Positions 46,478 through 58,292 of a stretch of 64,000 nucleotides of DNA are shown in pieces (the first letter of the stretch is position 1; the number at the start of each line of letters is the position of its first letter). The position numbers were made by a program, and so were the translations under genes. Source of the stretch: Phyllostachys edulis (lineage: Eukaryota > Streptophyta > Magnoliopsida > Poales > Poaceae); assembly GCA_036346405.1 (NCBI GenBank), contig CM070568.1, forward strand, positions 10,050,221-10,114,220, given 5' to 3'. The notes beneath the pieces are model-generated. The model saw only the letters and a list, made by a program, of their open reading frames with translations, had not been told where the DNA came from and searched no databases.

Positions 46478-48074
46478 CTACCGCCTCCTCTCGCCGCCCT
46501 CCTGTCTCCCCTCCCTCCTTCTGCTCCTCCCTATCCTCCCCTACCGCCACCTCCTCCTCTCCTTCGTCCTGCTCGATCCGCTTCGCCACCTCCTCGCGCA
46601 CCTCCCCTCTAGCCCGCTCGCTGATGCCGCGCTCTCCGCCTCCGCCTCCCCCATCTTGCTGCCCAGCTCCTCCACTCCCTCGTCGCGCTCCGCCTCTAGG
46701 AAAAGTAGGAAGGAAAGAGGAGAAGTCGACATGGGCAAAATAGTATTTGCACAACCATTTTACGGCTTGACTGGTCAATAACGACAAATAAGAGCAGTGA
46801 CACCTAAATGCGGTGGTATGGAAGATCAGAGACTCGAGAATTTTGCAGTGGCATATATTTTTTTATTCCTTTTTTATATGTGTGCAATACAACAGAGAGC
46901 AAACATGCCGAATTGGAGCAGCCTTTGTGGGACGAAAAGGCGCGAAACACTGCAAGAAACATTGTGCGCAGCCGGAGTTGAAATGTCGCTGTTCATAGAC
47001 CTTTTAATCCTGAAATATGTCCAACGTTCTATCAAGAAATGGTCACTTAGTTTGCTTTTCCTGGGGCACTACTAGTACACCTCTATATTATTCTTTCCTT
47101 GCTACATGTAATAGTCCCCTAATTTCCTTGCTACATAAGCAATTAATGTTGTTAATTCTGGTTTCTAACACGAGAAGAATCTACTTGCAGGTAACAACCA
47201 CTGCAAATAGTACAAGTGGTCATGCGTGCTTCTTCTTCAAGGTGTAAGTTGATTTAGCATATATGCATGTTTCTGATGGAGCAAGAAGAAGATCGATGTT
47301 TGTTGAGGACAAGTTGGGGAAGAAGTGGATCTTGGCCATTATGAAAGTTGGCCTGTGGTTGCTAGACATTGATTGGTGAGAAATAACTACGACATTGATC
47401 TGTTTTTCTATGACATTGATCTGTTCTTTCTTTTTGGGGTGAGAATATCTGGTAGCTAGTAGTACTACCATGCAGTGTTATGTACAATGTGTTTGCCAGG
47501 GCTGAGTTCATGGTTCTCGTAATTGAATGCACCAATCAACTACCAGCAGTATGTTGTGTTGTGCCACACAAATGTGAGTGACCAGCCGGGCAGGCAAACC
47601 CTCCAAACCAAACTATCAGTAATCTCTATGGATATGGTATATCTAGATTTTACGTAGAGTTTGTTTACATGGTCCTACAATATTTAGACAATATTTATTA
47701 TAGATGCTAGAATTTGTTTGGTATCTCTTTAGAGTACGTAGAATCATTTTCGAATACGAATAATCGTTTGCTCTCAATAAAAGGGCACCATTATAATCAG
47801 ATTTTATGAACAAAAGCAATAGAGAAAGAGGAAAAGAGAAAATCAGAAAAGCTGTTGTTGTTCTTATGGCCAAAAAAATATATTGTGTTTATGTGTTCAC
47901 GTTATAGGGCTTTATTATATTCGGTCTTTGGTTTGGACCAACACAAACCACAGAAAAAAACCTCATTTATTGCGCTAGCTTGAATGTAATGGAGCCGTTC
48001 TGCCTGCGCGCATGCGCTAGCTGCTGCAGTCAAGGTTCTTGCATCAGAAGCAGTGTACTGGCTAGTTACCCTTG
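46478..48074. other. Spacer, no gene recognised
   Basis: CT-rich GC-biased sequence to about 46700, then AT-rich sequence. Open frames of 60-117 codons are present but have no domain. Confidence 0.45.
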
Positions 48075-48082
48075 GTAGGAAT

Positions 48083-48818
48083 TAGGGATGGCAACGGGGC
48101 CATTCTCTGTTAGGGAGTGGTGGACCATTCTTATCCCCGTGACAAGAAAAAATCCTCATCTCTGTCTCCATCTCCGTCGTCGGGTACTATTCTTCCTCCA
48201 TCTTCGTCCCCGTCGGGTTATCGGGGCTCCATCCCCGTCCCCATCCCCGTCGTCGGTACTGCCATTTCTGGATTTCTGGAAAACATGAGAGCATTTCTAC
48301 ATACTACACAGCAACACTTAGACAACTAACACGATAAAGAATATATTAGCAAGCAGTAACCATATATCATTGGAGTGGTAGAATTGCTGGGCATCTAACA
48401 GAGTCCAAGTGAATCACATTTTCACATAATGAAAAAAACTCTGAAACTAAGTGTTATAAGCAACAACCCAGACCAATATCTAACTTTCTGTAGCAAATTG
48501 ATAAGGTTATCCATTATCTGGTCTAGTATTAGCTTTATTTTGCTTTATAAAGTTCATACTTTATACAGAATAAACATAGTGCAAAAAACATGATTGATGC
48601 ACTCGGTTGGGCTGGGCTATGCTATGCACTGTGTTATCGGGGCCCCATCGGGTAACGGGGATGGGGAGTAGGGGAACATCCCCGTCTCCGCCAAACCCGA
48701 TGTGGAATGTTTTTTTTTATATTAATATCTCCGTGAGGAATGAAGTAGTCCCAAACCCGTCCCCTAATAGATGAACTCCCCATCGGGGAATGAGAAATGG
48801 GGCCCATTGCCATCCCTA
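48083..48818. mobile_element. hAT-type element with 8-bp target duplication
   Basis: Ends TAGGGATGGCAACGGGGCC and its inverse GGGCCCATTGCCATCCCTA, a known hAT-type terminus. GTAGGAAT is duplicated at 48075-48082 and 48819-48826. Length 736 bp. The terminal halves hold CCCCGTC/GACGGGG-rich subterminal repeats. No transposase remains, so it is non-autonomous. Confidence 0.93.
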
Positions 48819-48826
48819 GTAGGAAT

Positions 48827-49525
48827 AGTAAATTGTACGTATATGTTACCGCTTCATGTTTGGACTGCAAAAGTGCAGTAGTACAGTAGTATAATTACAG
48901 CGAAATCAGCAATAGACTGAACCTGAGAGCGACGGGGAGGCGAATTGAAACATGATATATATTTTTCCGCCTCTGCTGGGTCTTTCGACGAATCTTAACC
49001 GTAACAAGGTTAACCGGGTAATTTCTCCAGCCGTTTTAAGAACTCAGAAAAGACGTTATATACGTCGCGGAATTAATACTAGAGTGTATTAATCGAGTAT
49101 AGCGTGCGGTACGCAGGCAGGAGTAGTAGGTAAGGTGGTCTCGATGAGGTCGCCACCTACTGCTTCCGCCGGCTAAATCCAAGAAACGCGCGGTAGGTAT
49201 GGATGTACGTAGTACATGTATACTGCATGCATAAGCTTCGATTGATCTCCTTTCAGGGAACTTTATTTCGTTAAAAAAAAAATCGTTGGGGCCGAAATCA
49301 CCAAAAGTTTAGAATTTCAGTTCGAAATTTCGGTGGGTTTTCAAATTGGACGAAATTTGACCGAATTTTGTCCAAAATCAGATTTAGGATATAATTTATC
49401 CAAATTCAAATATTTCTGAATATTTTGAACGAATTATAAAAAATTCAAAGAGAGGCGAAATCATTGAAATTTCGGTGAAAATTTCATCGAAGTTGTTTTC
49501 CATGTCTCCTCCTCACCTGCATGAA
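48827..49525. other. Spacer with TTCGG/CCGAA-rich patch
   Basis: No gene. From about 49290 to 49490 AATTTCGGT and ACCGAAATT motifs alternate, similar to the patch at 3985-4055, possibly a shared fold-back repeat. Confidence 0.4.
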
Positions 49526-49806
49526 CTTTTTTTTATTAATTAATCTTTTTTTAAATTTTATTTTAAAGTTAACCCTCGTTGCACTTTATTTCCAAATCTG
49601 ACCCCTTTGATCACGCCACCACCCATGGCGTGACAAAATAACGCTGTCACGCTACAGGATAAGTCCGCAAAATAGCACTTTTGGTCACGTCACGTGACCA
49701 AACAACACTGTCACGCCATCACTCATGGTGTGACAAGAGTTTGCCTTAACGTGACAGAGTTAACTTTAAAATAAATTTTTTTAAAAAGGTTATTTAATAA
49801 AAAAAT
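49526..49806. mobile_element. Fold-back element with AT-rich inverted ends
   Basis: TTTATTTTAAAGTTAAC (49556-49572) pairs with GTTAACTTTAAAATAAA (49757-49773), and both continue into poly(A/T) arms. The middle is rich in CACGCCA/TGGCGTGAC. Target duplications were not found. Confidence 0.6.
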
Positions 49807-49870
49807 TTCCACCTGCATCCGGTAGACCAGTACAGCGATGTTTCTGCACTTCTCAACAGCACTAGCTAGT

Positions 49871-50085
49871 AGCCGAAACAAATTAAACGGATCGTACGTA
49901 TAATGTATATATAGAGATGGTACATATAGTACGTACGCACAATTGATGCTTTTCAGACGAGAAGAGCTTGCAAGTCGATCGGTCAATGCATGCAGCACAA
50001 ACACTAGAGAGAGAGAGAGAGACACTACAAGAATTCATGTGTCCAAGTTGTATTTTGGTGCCTACTTTTCAACAGAGTTACTACT
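49871..50085. repeat. Local duplication, copy 1
   Basis: Matches 50908-51108 in the same direction, with blocks TTGATGCTTTTCAGACG, GGTCAATGCAT, AACACTA and CAAGAATTCA in the same order. Divergence is moderate. Confidence 0.75.
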
Positions 50086-50114
50086 TAATAGCATTTAAGG
50101 AGCTTAAACATGTA

Positions 50115-50368
50115 ATCCCTCAGGTCACAAATACATTTATTTTGGATATTGATATGCCCCAAAACACAACTTTAACTACTAATTTTCATTATAATATAGT
50201 TTTAGCACCCAATAAAATTATAATGTTATGAAAATATTTTTCGAGATAAATCTATACACATAATTTTCATGTATCCAGTCTAAATATTTCAAAAGATATT
50301 GATAGCCACAGTTTTAAAAAGTTTGACTGCATGTATTAAAAATGACATGTATTTCTGACCAAATGTAG
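50115..50368. mobile_element. Degenerate Stowaway-type MITE
   Basis: Contains GGATATTGATATG, CCAAAACACAACTTT, AAGTTTGACTGC and ends near AAATGTAG, matching the interior of a common grass Stowaway family. The inverted ends (ATCCCTCAGG...) are partly decayed. TA flanks are at 50113-50114 and 50369-50370. Confidence 0.65.
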
Positions 50369-50907
50369 TAAGTTACAACATGCATGCATCATGTATGTAG
50401 CAAATTAAGAGTTTTTGGCTCATTTGGTCACTTTTTGAAACAATTTAGCACATGTAGACCCCATACGTGCGAAATGATAAAAATAACACCGCGATAGGTT
50501 AGACAGGCATCATGTGTCCCATACCACGGCTTCATCCTACTGCGCACCCGGATTGATGCACGGGTCTAAAACTGCTGCACGTGGCCACGTATTGCGCTCC
50601 CCAAGCACGATAGAAACCTGCCGCACATACAGTCCGCGAAAAAGTTGCCGCACACATAGCCCGCGGAAGGTCACAATTACATGCATGCAACACACTAATC
50701 ACTATAGGACAAAAACAGTAATCACTAAAGGAAGGAAAAAAAATCCAGAAAGGCGGCAGACGCCCCACAGCGCTCCGAGAGTGCGGAAGGAATCCACGAC
50801 AGTCTAAGAGCACTGTAGATGACCTGTCAAACATTTCGTGGTATCATTTTTACAATTTCATACTAGCTGATAATATTTTTGCTGTCACGAATCAAAAAGG
50901 GCTAAGT

Positions 50908-51128
50908 CAGCCGAAAGGTCAGCAAATTAAATGGATCTATAGAGATGACACCTGGTTGATGCTTTTCAGACGTGGCGATCGATCGATTGCAAGTCTCGGT
51001 CAATGCATTCAGCAGAAACACTAATAAAAAAAAAGAGGCGCTCCAAGAATTCACGAGTCGGTCGACGCGCGTTCGTTTGGTGCCAACTTTTCAACAGTGT
51101 TACTCTACTTTTCAACAGTGTTACTCTA
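50908..51128. repeat. Local duplication, copy 2
   Basis: Second copy of 49871-50085. Near its end, ACTTTTCAACAGTGTTACTCT is repeated twice in tandem (about 51087-51128). Confidence 0.75.
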
Positions 51129-51764
51129 CTACCATTCTAGCTAAGCCACGATCAGTCGTCAGATCAGAAAATGGAGATTTCCCCAACCGGGATCTTGAGT
51201 TTTTCAAACCATTATCTCGTCCTGATGCAACGCTGGAGCCTGCAGGAGAGGACTAGAATATATATCTGGAACCTTCGATTGATCTGTACATCAGCACATG
51301 TACATAATTTCCCTTCCGATCCATTGGAAGGCTTTGAGATCGTCAAACCGAAGATTTGAACATTGAAGATCGAGGCCGTACCAAGAATAATTGGCGACGA
51401 CGCGTGCCTAGCTTCTTCCGTGGAGCCATGGCAGCGGGCCAACGACAGATCCGTAAGGAATTATAAACAGACATCTGCATAGTACTATCTAGTCTCTGCA
51501 CTCGAGGCTAGTCAAAAGACTGCTACTGTAGTCAAAAGACTGCTAGTACTATTTTCTTTAAAAATGTATTTATTAATATAATCGTATGAAAAATAATAGT
51601 AAAGTTGGATAGCATTAGCAAAATAATAAAAATATCCTCCATAAAGGGGGAAATAATCACTGGTATAACTTCCCACTGTAGAGCGCTTAGGTTATATTTA
51701 AATGGAAAATAGAGAAAAATTAGTGAAGCAAAATGTACTAGCTAACCTTTTATGGGAGATGTCG
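51129..51764. other. Spacer, nothing recognised
   Basis: No gene. A 20-base direct repeat (AGTCAAAAGACTGCTA) occurs near 51512 and 51532. Confidence 0.5.
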
Positions 51765-51960
51765 TCATTTCAATTCGTGACAAGGATCTTTCACCTTGTC
51801 GCTAATTGAATTGATAACAGGGATCTATCGCCAATTCAATTGGCGATATAGACTTCTCTAATGATATATGCCCCCTCTAGACAAGAGTAGCAATTCAAAA
51901 ATTCAGGTTTCTGTCGTCAATTCAATTGGCAAATTGACGACAGGTCCCTAAAGGCTCTAG
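51765..51960. repeat. CAATTCAATTGGCGA repeat family, second copy
   Basis: Palindromic CGCCAATTCAATTGGCGA (51829-51846) and a related CGTCAATTCAATTGGCAAATTGACGAC. The same family occurs at about 34755-34880. It may be part of a TIR element, type unknown. Confidence 0.6.
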
Positions 51961-52530
51961 TTTTTTTGACTATTTATTAGTGTAATTTTTTTAAAAAATC
52001 GCTATAGACTCAGCCAAAACAACCAACCAACAGATGGCTAGTCCAACTAGTGAGCCTCTGTTTCTTGTGACTAACATCCACAGTTAAGTCCTACTAAATA
52101 CATACATGTTGGAGGGTTTATTTGTGGATTTTTGCACATTGATCGTATGCATAATCTATTAGCTGTCGCGGTTTAATGATAATTGTATTAATTAATCAAT
52201 TGCACCCCCTTTTGGCAAAAAATGCTCAACACAAACAGGCCGACTCTGGCAGTCTCATACCAGGATATACAACTTTGATTTTTGAACAAATTAAATGATC
52301 CTATACTTCCCAAGTATCTTTCATAATTTTAATGATTCCTCCTTTTATATTTTGGGTTCCGTCGTTTTCCTGATTTACAAGGGAATTAAGCTATTTCTAG
52401 TGAAATTCCTGCCAAATCCATGTGGCCTTAATAACTTTCACTGATCCTATCATCGCGACTAGTGGGAGACCCAACACGTGTGAACAGTGCCCCATAAACA
52501 GTATAAGCCGCCTAGGGTGGCGCCTTCCCT
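51961..52530 (-). other. Spacer with short fragment like the LTR at 59896-60756
   Basis: Only 52470-52530 shows a weak match to 60335-60405 (shared order: GAACAGT, CATAAACAGTA, GGTGGCGCC). If real, it is the remnant of a 3' LTR into which the LTR at 52531 inserted. The rest has no gene. Confidence 0.4.
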
Positions 52531-55500
52531 TGTGTGAGAGCCCCGAGGTATTTAGCTCGTAATACTTAACTATCTACTTGGTCCTAACATCACAAATCAA
52601 ATATCCCGCGTCTCAGTGTAACATGTATCTCTCAGGAGCGGTACGCATACACCATCACAAAATTTGAAACATCAATTCCATACACAAGTCATTACAATAC
52701 CGAGTACTCTACAAGTTTACATCACAAAAGACATACAAATTCATATTACAAAAGTAGAGCCGGCCGGCCAAATGTCAAGAGTAAGAACTACAGTAGCAGC
52801 GGAAACAAAAGCCATAAGATAGCGATAAACAAAAGCCAACCGGTTTGCCCTTACCCACAAGGCAACCGACCGAGCCGCCAAGCTAATCGTCTTGCACGAA
52901 GCCGGTCTCACAATAGTTGATCCCTTGGGGATCAACCTCCTCTGCAACAATTAAGCAATGTAGTTGAGTACAAAAACGTATTCACAAGAATTATGGATAA
53001 CAAACCTATACATAGCTACATGCAAGCTGAATCAAAGGAGAAGCCATAGGGTTCATTTTACGTGCAAAGCAATGTTTCATTTGCAATAATGTAATAGATT
53101 GAAGGTAATTTAACAAATCTGTTTTTATTTGTTTAAATAACAGCGAGACAACAATTATAAGCATAAATAACCTCCTAGAGGTGACTTCCCACCAACCACC
53201 ACAACATAGCATGAATTACCCATTCGTACCACCCGAATTCAAGTTTTAACGAAAAAGTTAGAGTCCAATTCTTGCACGACCTAACCAAGCATGTCCATAA
53301 CCTAGGATGAGGCTATTCGAATAGATTATACCCTGCAGGGGTGTACAACTGTACCCACACGTCAGACATCCTTTTCGCCATGCAATAGAGCACACTTCCA
53401 TAGGTATGCCGGCAAAGCTAAGTCCTACGAGACATTTCCAGTATTGTGTATTAACTATGAGTCGCACATATGGATGGAAACCCATATGTTGTGTCGAAGT
53501 CATCGGCCTTAGAAAAGTACCGATGCTCCTTGGTGTGGATAACCTAGACAGGAACCCACCCCCGCACACCCAACGACAACAACACATTCCTTTTTACACA
53601 TAACACACACAACATCCTGTGACTTGGAGCTAACACACGCCAAAGTACTAAGTCAAGAGGGGTTCCCAATACCCTTGTGTGGAATGCACGCAATAATGCT
53701 TGGATCAGTGACACAAGTAATTCGGTTCTTGTTGACTTAGACACCATCCACACACCCGATAACCACACCATCAGTCAATGTGCCTAAGTCTAAAACATTT
53801 TATTTTCAGTTTTAGTTTCTCAAATACAATACATACATGGGTACCCTGACCCAAGTATTTTAAAGTGATGATATAATAACCATCGCCGAAGCGATGATTC
53901 CCGATCTACTGTTCTAAGCATTGCTAAGTGACATCAACTCGTATACTACAACTAAAGTGACTACAACCCATCCATCGAGCTCTACATCACAGCGGATATA
54001 GTCCTAGGCTCAGTAGTAAAGGATGGATGTTTACCTACAGTTCATTTAACTAATCAGGTAAACTATCGCAACTGAGAAATACTTGTCAACATAGCATGCA
54101 TACATAAAGTTGAAACATTTGAAATATTAGCATGCGAATATAGTAGGATCAATGTGCATCAAAGGAAAACTGCTTGCCTTACGGGAGATAAGTTTCTTGC
54201 TACCGAGGATCACTCTCATACTCAACGAATTCGTCAGAACCTATCGAAAGATTCGAGAAGAAACAATAAGAATGAATAACACCGAAAATACTAAAAAATT
54301 CAAAATCATCCAAAAATCATGAAATTTACATATAAGGTAGAGAATGATTTTAAATTAATTTAAAAATAAAAATCAATTGATTTGGAGTTTGTATGAGGAA
54401 GTTATGACAGTTTGAAAATCTGATTTTAAGAAAATCCAAAGAAATTGCTATTTGTTACTGTTCATACGAATTAAATGTTTTGGTGAAAATTTCCAGAGAG
54501 GTGGTGAACATAAAAATTTTATGGTAGACAGAGCACCACATGAGATAAACAATGAAATTTGATTCACCTCATTTGGAGTTAGAATGAATTTCTTATGGTT
54601 TTTCAAAGTCATAAAAGTAGTGCACAAATCATATGTAAAATATGATTTTCAGAGATAGTAACATACTCAAAACCTATTCTACAATAAAGTACACTAACAG
54701 AGGAATCCAAAAAGATTGATTTAACTCAATTTGGAGTTACAGAGAAATACTTATGCATTTTTCAAGTTAGACGAATTTTTAGTGCAAAAATAATGCTAAA
54801 CCGAAAGTAATTCTACTAACAATAATTTTTTGGAACAGTAACAAGCCTCAAAGCAATTTTGGATTAAAGTACACTAAAAATGTAACCCATCAAAATTTGT
54901 TTCATCCAAAAAGGAGTTAAAATGAATTACTTATGCAATTTTGAAGTTTAAGATAATTTTCAGTTCACAAATAAATCATTTCGGAAATCATATAAACATA
55001 AAATACTTTTTATATCGGGGCTGAAACATAGTCACTGATCAGCGGGCCCTAAGTAACAATGCCCTTTTCTTTTAAAACCGGGAATTACAAATACTACCAA
55101 CAAATGGGACCCACTTGTCATAATCACGGCTCATGAGCACAGTGCATGGACTGAGGGTCTACGGCTAGTCCACGGGTCTACACTGTGCACTTAAGCTCCC
55201 GGGCCCACAAGTCAATCTCAGTTTTAAACCGTTATTCACCCCTCGATTTCTGTTCTCGGTCCCCACATGTAATAGACACAATAACTCTTTAAGATAGCCA
55301 TTAATTAACCTAAGCAATCATTAGTTGTTAAAGAACCAGATTAACTCTAATGGTCTTGCTACAGTGTTGTCGGCTCGTCTGACAACGGAGCTAGACAAGC
55401 CGCAAGCTCGCCTAGCGTGCCACCGCCAAGGGAGGCCACGGCGGTGCCGACAAATAGCAAATACAGAACCCTAATACTAATGCGCACCCGAAGGTGGCCA

Positions 55501-57148
55501 GAGCTCCGTCGGAGGTGGACTGGAGTGGCGGCGCGATGAGCTAAGGCGGCGGAGGAGCTTACGGCCAAAATCGGCAATAGCGATGTGGCAACGCATTTGG
55601 TTAGCCAATGCGCGCACTAGCACTAGGGTGATTCAGGGGGCCTACCAGAGTAGAGAGGAGAGGTCGAGCTCGTGGGAGGGAGGCTGGCGGCAATGTCCAA
55701 TGTGGTGGCGCAGCACTCAACCGAGGAGGGCTAAACCTGAGCAAAAAGGAAGGGAAGAGGGGGCATAAGAAACTCAAGTGAGACCCCGAGAAGGTACCAG
55801 AGTGAGCAATTAAGCAATGGACCTCCTTACCGGAGGCGAGGACGAAGGGAAATGTTTTCGGCCAGAAGTGAAGAACTTCAAATCGTGGTGGTACTTGAGG
55901 ATGGATGGTGAAATTAAGTTAGGGGAAAGTTTCCTTGGATCCTAGAACACGATATGACATGAAGAGAAAAGGGAAGGAACCCCTGTGGCATTGGCGGCGA
56001 TGAGGAGCGTCTCGGCCGAGCTCTAGAGCATCGAGCTCCAATTGTGCTCGGCTTGTGAGAGAGTGGGAGAGAGCTAGGGGAGTGTCTCGGGGTTGCGAAA
56101 GAGGAGGAAGAAAGCTTAGGGGAGCTTTTATAGCTGGAGGACGGAGGAAACTAGAGGGAGTGGCCGGAGACGGGCTCGGTCCATGGAGCTCGGACATGGA
56201 CGTTATGAGCAACAGAGAAGTGACCAGGGCAGGTGAGTGGTGTGGTCGAGGCAGCAAACCACAGGCAAACTGCGTGCGCTCGTCAAAACCAGTGGGCGGT
56301 GGTTGGGCGATGACGCGGGTGGAGCGGCGCCATGACGCTACGCGGACGGGCTGGCGAGGGCATGCCCGCGATGTGGAGACGAAGAACAGTAGAGGGGGCC
56401 CACCAGTCAGCGAGCGAGTGAGAGCGACACGGTGAAAGGGTTGGGTGAACCATTGATCTTAAATCGGATGGTTCCCGCGATGGGAACGATTGGACAATCC
56501 AATCAGCCCATTCAACCCGGACCGTTGATAACCAATCGGCAAGTCCACAGGGAGGGGTAAGTGGTGCGGTGCGGTACGGGTTAGGCCAGACCGAGTTGGT
56601 CGGGTCCGGCTCGATCGGAACCGAGTTGGGTCCAGTCGGAGGAACAGTAAAACCAGCTTTTGATAAATAGGCTGATATGGTTTGGGAATTTTTGGAGGTA
56701 GTAGTTTAACTCAAAATTTTTTTAAATTTTTATGGAAGGTTACTGGATCTAAGAACAACCTTGTGGAATTTTTCTAGAATTTTTCATGCATTAATTTATC
56801 TCTATAAAAATTCACAAGGTGCTGCCCTGGGGTTTGACCAGGGGTCTAACTGGTTTGACTAGCCCATAGAAAATAGTAAATAAAATCTAGAAATTATGAA
56901 AATTTTCAGAGTAGTCACTAAGATGATTTAGAAGCTAGGAAAAATATTTCTAGAGGATGATCCCAAGGTTTTCTTTAGAAGCTTTCAATGATTATGCTTC
57001 TCGTAACCTGAAGCATTAGGTCTTTGAAATTAGGAAATCCTTTGGAAGAATTTTCAGAAAATTAAAATGACAGCATGAGGCATCAAAAAATTTAAATTCT
57101 CCTCATTTTTACATATTTTAAATAAAAACCATTGTTTGGAACGTTACA
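52531..57148 (-). mobile_element. 3' LTR of a Ty3 Tekay-type element
   Basis: On the minus strand it begins TGTAACGTTCCAAACAATGG just after a purine tract and ends about ...GGGGCTCTCACACA. It contains the TCTATTCGAATAGCC block (53311-53325, minus strand) that also marks the LTR at 26259-29231, plus CTTTTGTTTCCGCTGC near 52810. At 4.6 kb it is long; the end at 52531 is by inference and the LTR may contain inserts. Confidence 0.65.
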
Positions 57149-57160
57149 ACTCCCCCCCCC
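57149..57160 (-). other. Polypurine tract before the Tekay-type 3' LTR
   Basis: The minus strand reads GGGGGGGGGA followed by GT and the LTR start, the plus-strand priming site. Confidence 0.8.
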
Positions 57161-57188
57161 TTACAAGAATCTCGTCCCGAGATTCCGT

Positions 57189-57812
57189 TCACTCGGAAAA
57201 CAAAGACGGGTAGTTTGCACGCAGGCGATCCTCTTGTTCCCAAGTTGCTTCATCCCTGGTATGATTTGTCCACTGAACTTTAAGGAATTTTATGGCATGA
57301 TTTCTTGTTCTTCGTTCAGCTTCTTCAAGTATGCGAAAAGGACGCTCATGGTAGGTCAAATCTTCTTGCACATCAAGACCTTCCAATGGAGCTTCCTCGG
57401 TTGGAACATGAAGGCGCTTCTTCAATTGGGATACGTGGAAAACATCGTGTACTCCCTGAAGTGCAGAGGGCCATTCCAACTTGTAGGCAACAACTCCTTT
57501 CTTCTCGATGATGCGGTAAGGCCCAGCATATCGAGGAGCTAGTTTGCCTTTGACGCCAAATCGTTGATGGCCCTTCAGGGGAGATACTTTGAGATAAACA
57601 AAATCATTTGGCTCAAAGCTCAACTTGCAACGACGACGATCCGCATAGCTCTTTTGCCTTGATTGAGTTGTGCGTAATTGATCTCGAATCAACTGAACTT
57701 AACTTTCAACCTCATTGATCGAGTCCGGGCCAAAGAATGGTCTTTCACCCATCTCAGACCAATTCAACGGGGTTCTACATTTCTCCCGTATAAGGCCTCA
57801 AATGGTGACAGT
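57189..57812 (-). pseudogene. Ty3 integrase C-terminus with chromodomain, fragment
   Basis: The upstream part has SPFEALYGR and, after a frameshift, FFGPDSI. The main part (57692-57189, 167 codons) opens IRDQLRTTQSRQKSYADRR, has SFEPNDFVYLKVSP, LAPRYAGPYRI and VHDVFHVSQLKKR, then a chromodomain-like end with FLKVQWTNHTRDEATWE. It ends 26 bases before the purine tract. The N-terminal and catalytic parts are absent, replaced at about 57812 by gag of another element. Confidence 0.82.
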
Positions 57813-58292
57813 TTGCAATTCTTGATAATAATCCTCTACAGAACTACTACCTTGTCTTAAGAGTTGCAATTTATTAAGCAATTCACGAGAATAATATGAA
57901 GGTACAAATCTATGTCTCATTCCTCTCTTCAAAGTATTCCATGTTCTAGGTATGTTCTGATTAGTACGACAATATTCACTCCACCAAATAGATGCAAAAT
58001 CAGTAAACTCACGTGTAATATCCCTAACTTTCGAATGATCAGGAGATTCATGGCATGCAAATAATTATTGTACAGCTAATTCCCATGTGATATAAGCATC
58101 AGGATCATAATTCCCTACAAAAGAAGGCACAATGAGTTTAGTTTTATCAGACGTACTATCACGATCATATACCTCCCGTTGTGGGTGATCTCGTCTCAAG
58201 CTTGCATCTTTCTCGCGGACTTTGTTGCGCTCCCGTTCAATGGCTTGAAGAAAACGTGGATCTATCTCGCAATCATCCTGTGAACCTGCCAT
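57812..58292 (-). pseudogene. Ty3 gag fragment of a second lineage, with stop
   Basis: Starts MAGSQDDCEIDPRFLQA at 58292, then a charged linker, LIVPSFVGNYDPDAYI, an in-frame stop near 58068, WWSEYCRTN, RFVPSYYSRELLNKL and SSSVEDYYQELQ at the end. This gag differs clearly from the one at 29240. It stops at about 57812, where the integrase end of a Tekay element begins. Confidence 0.8.
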
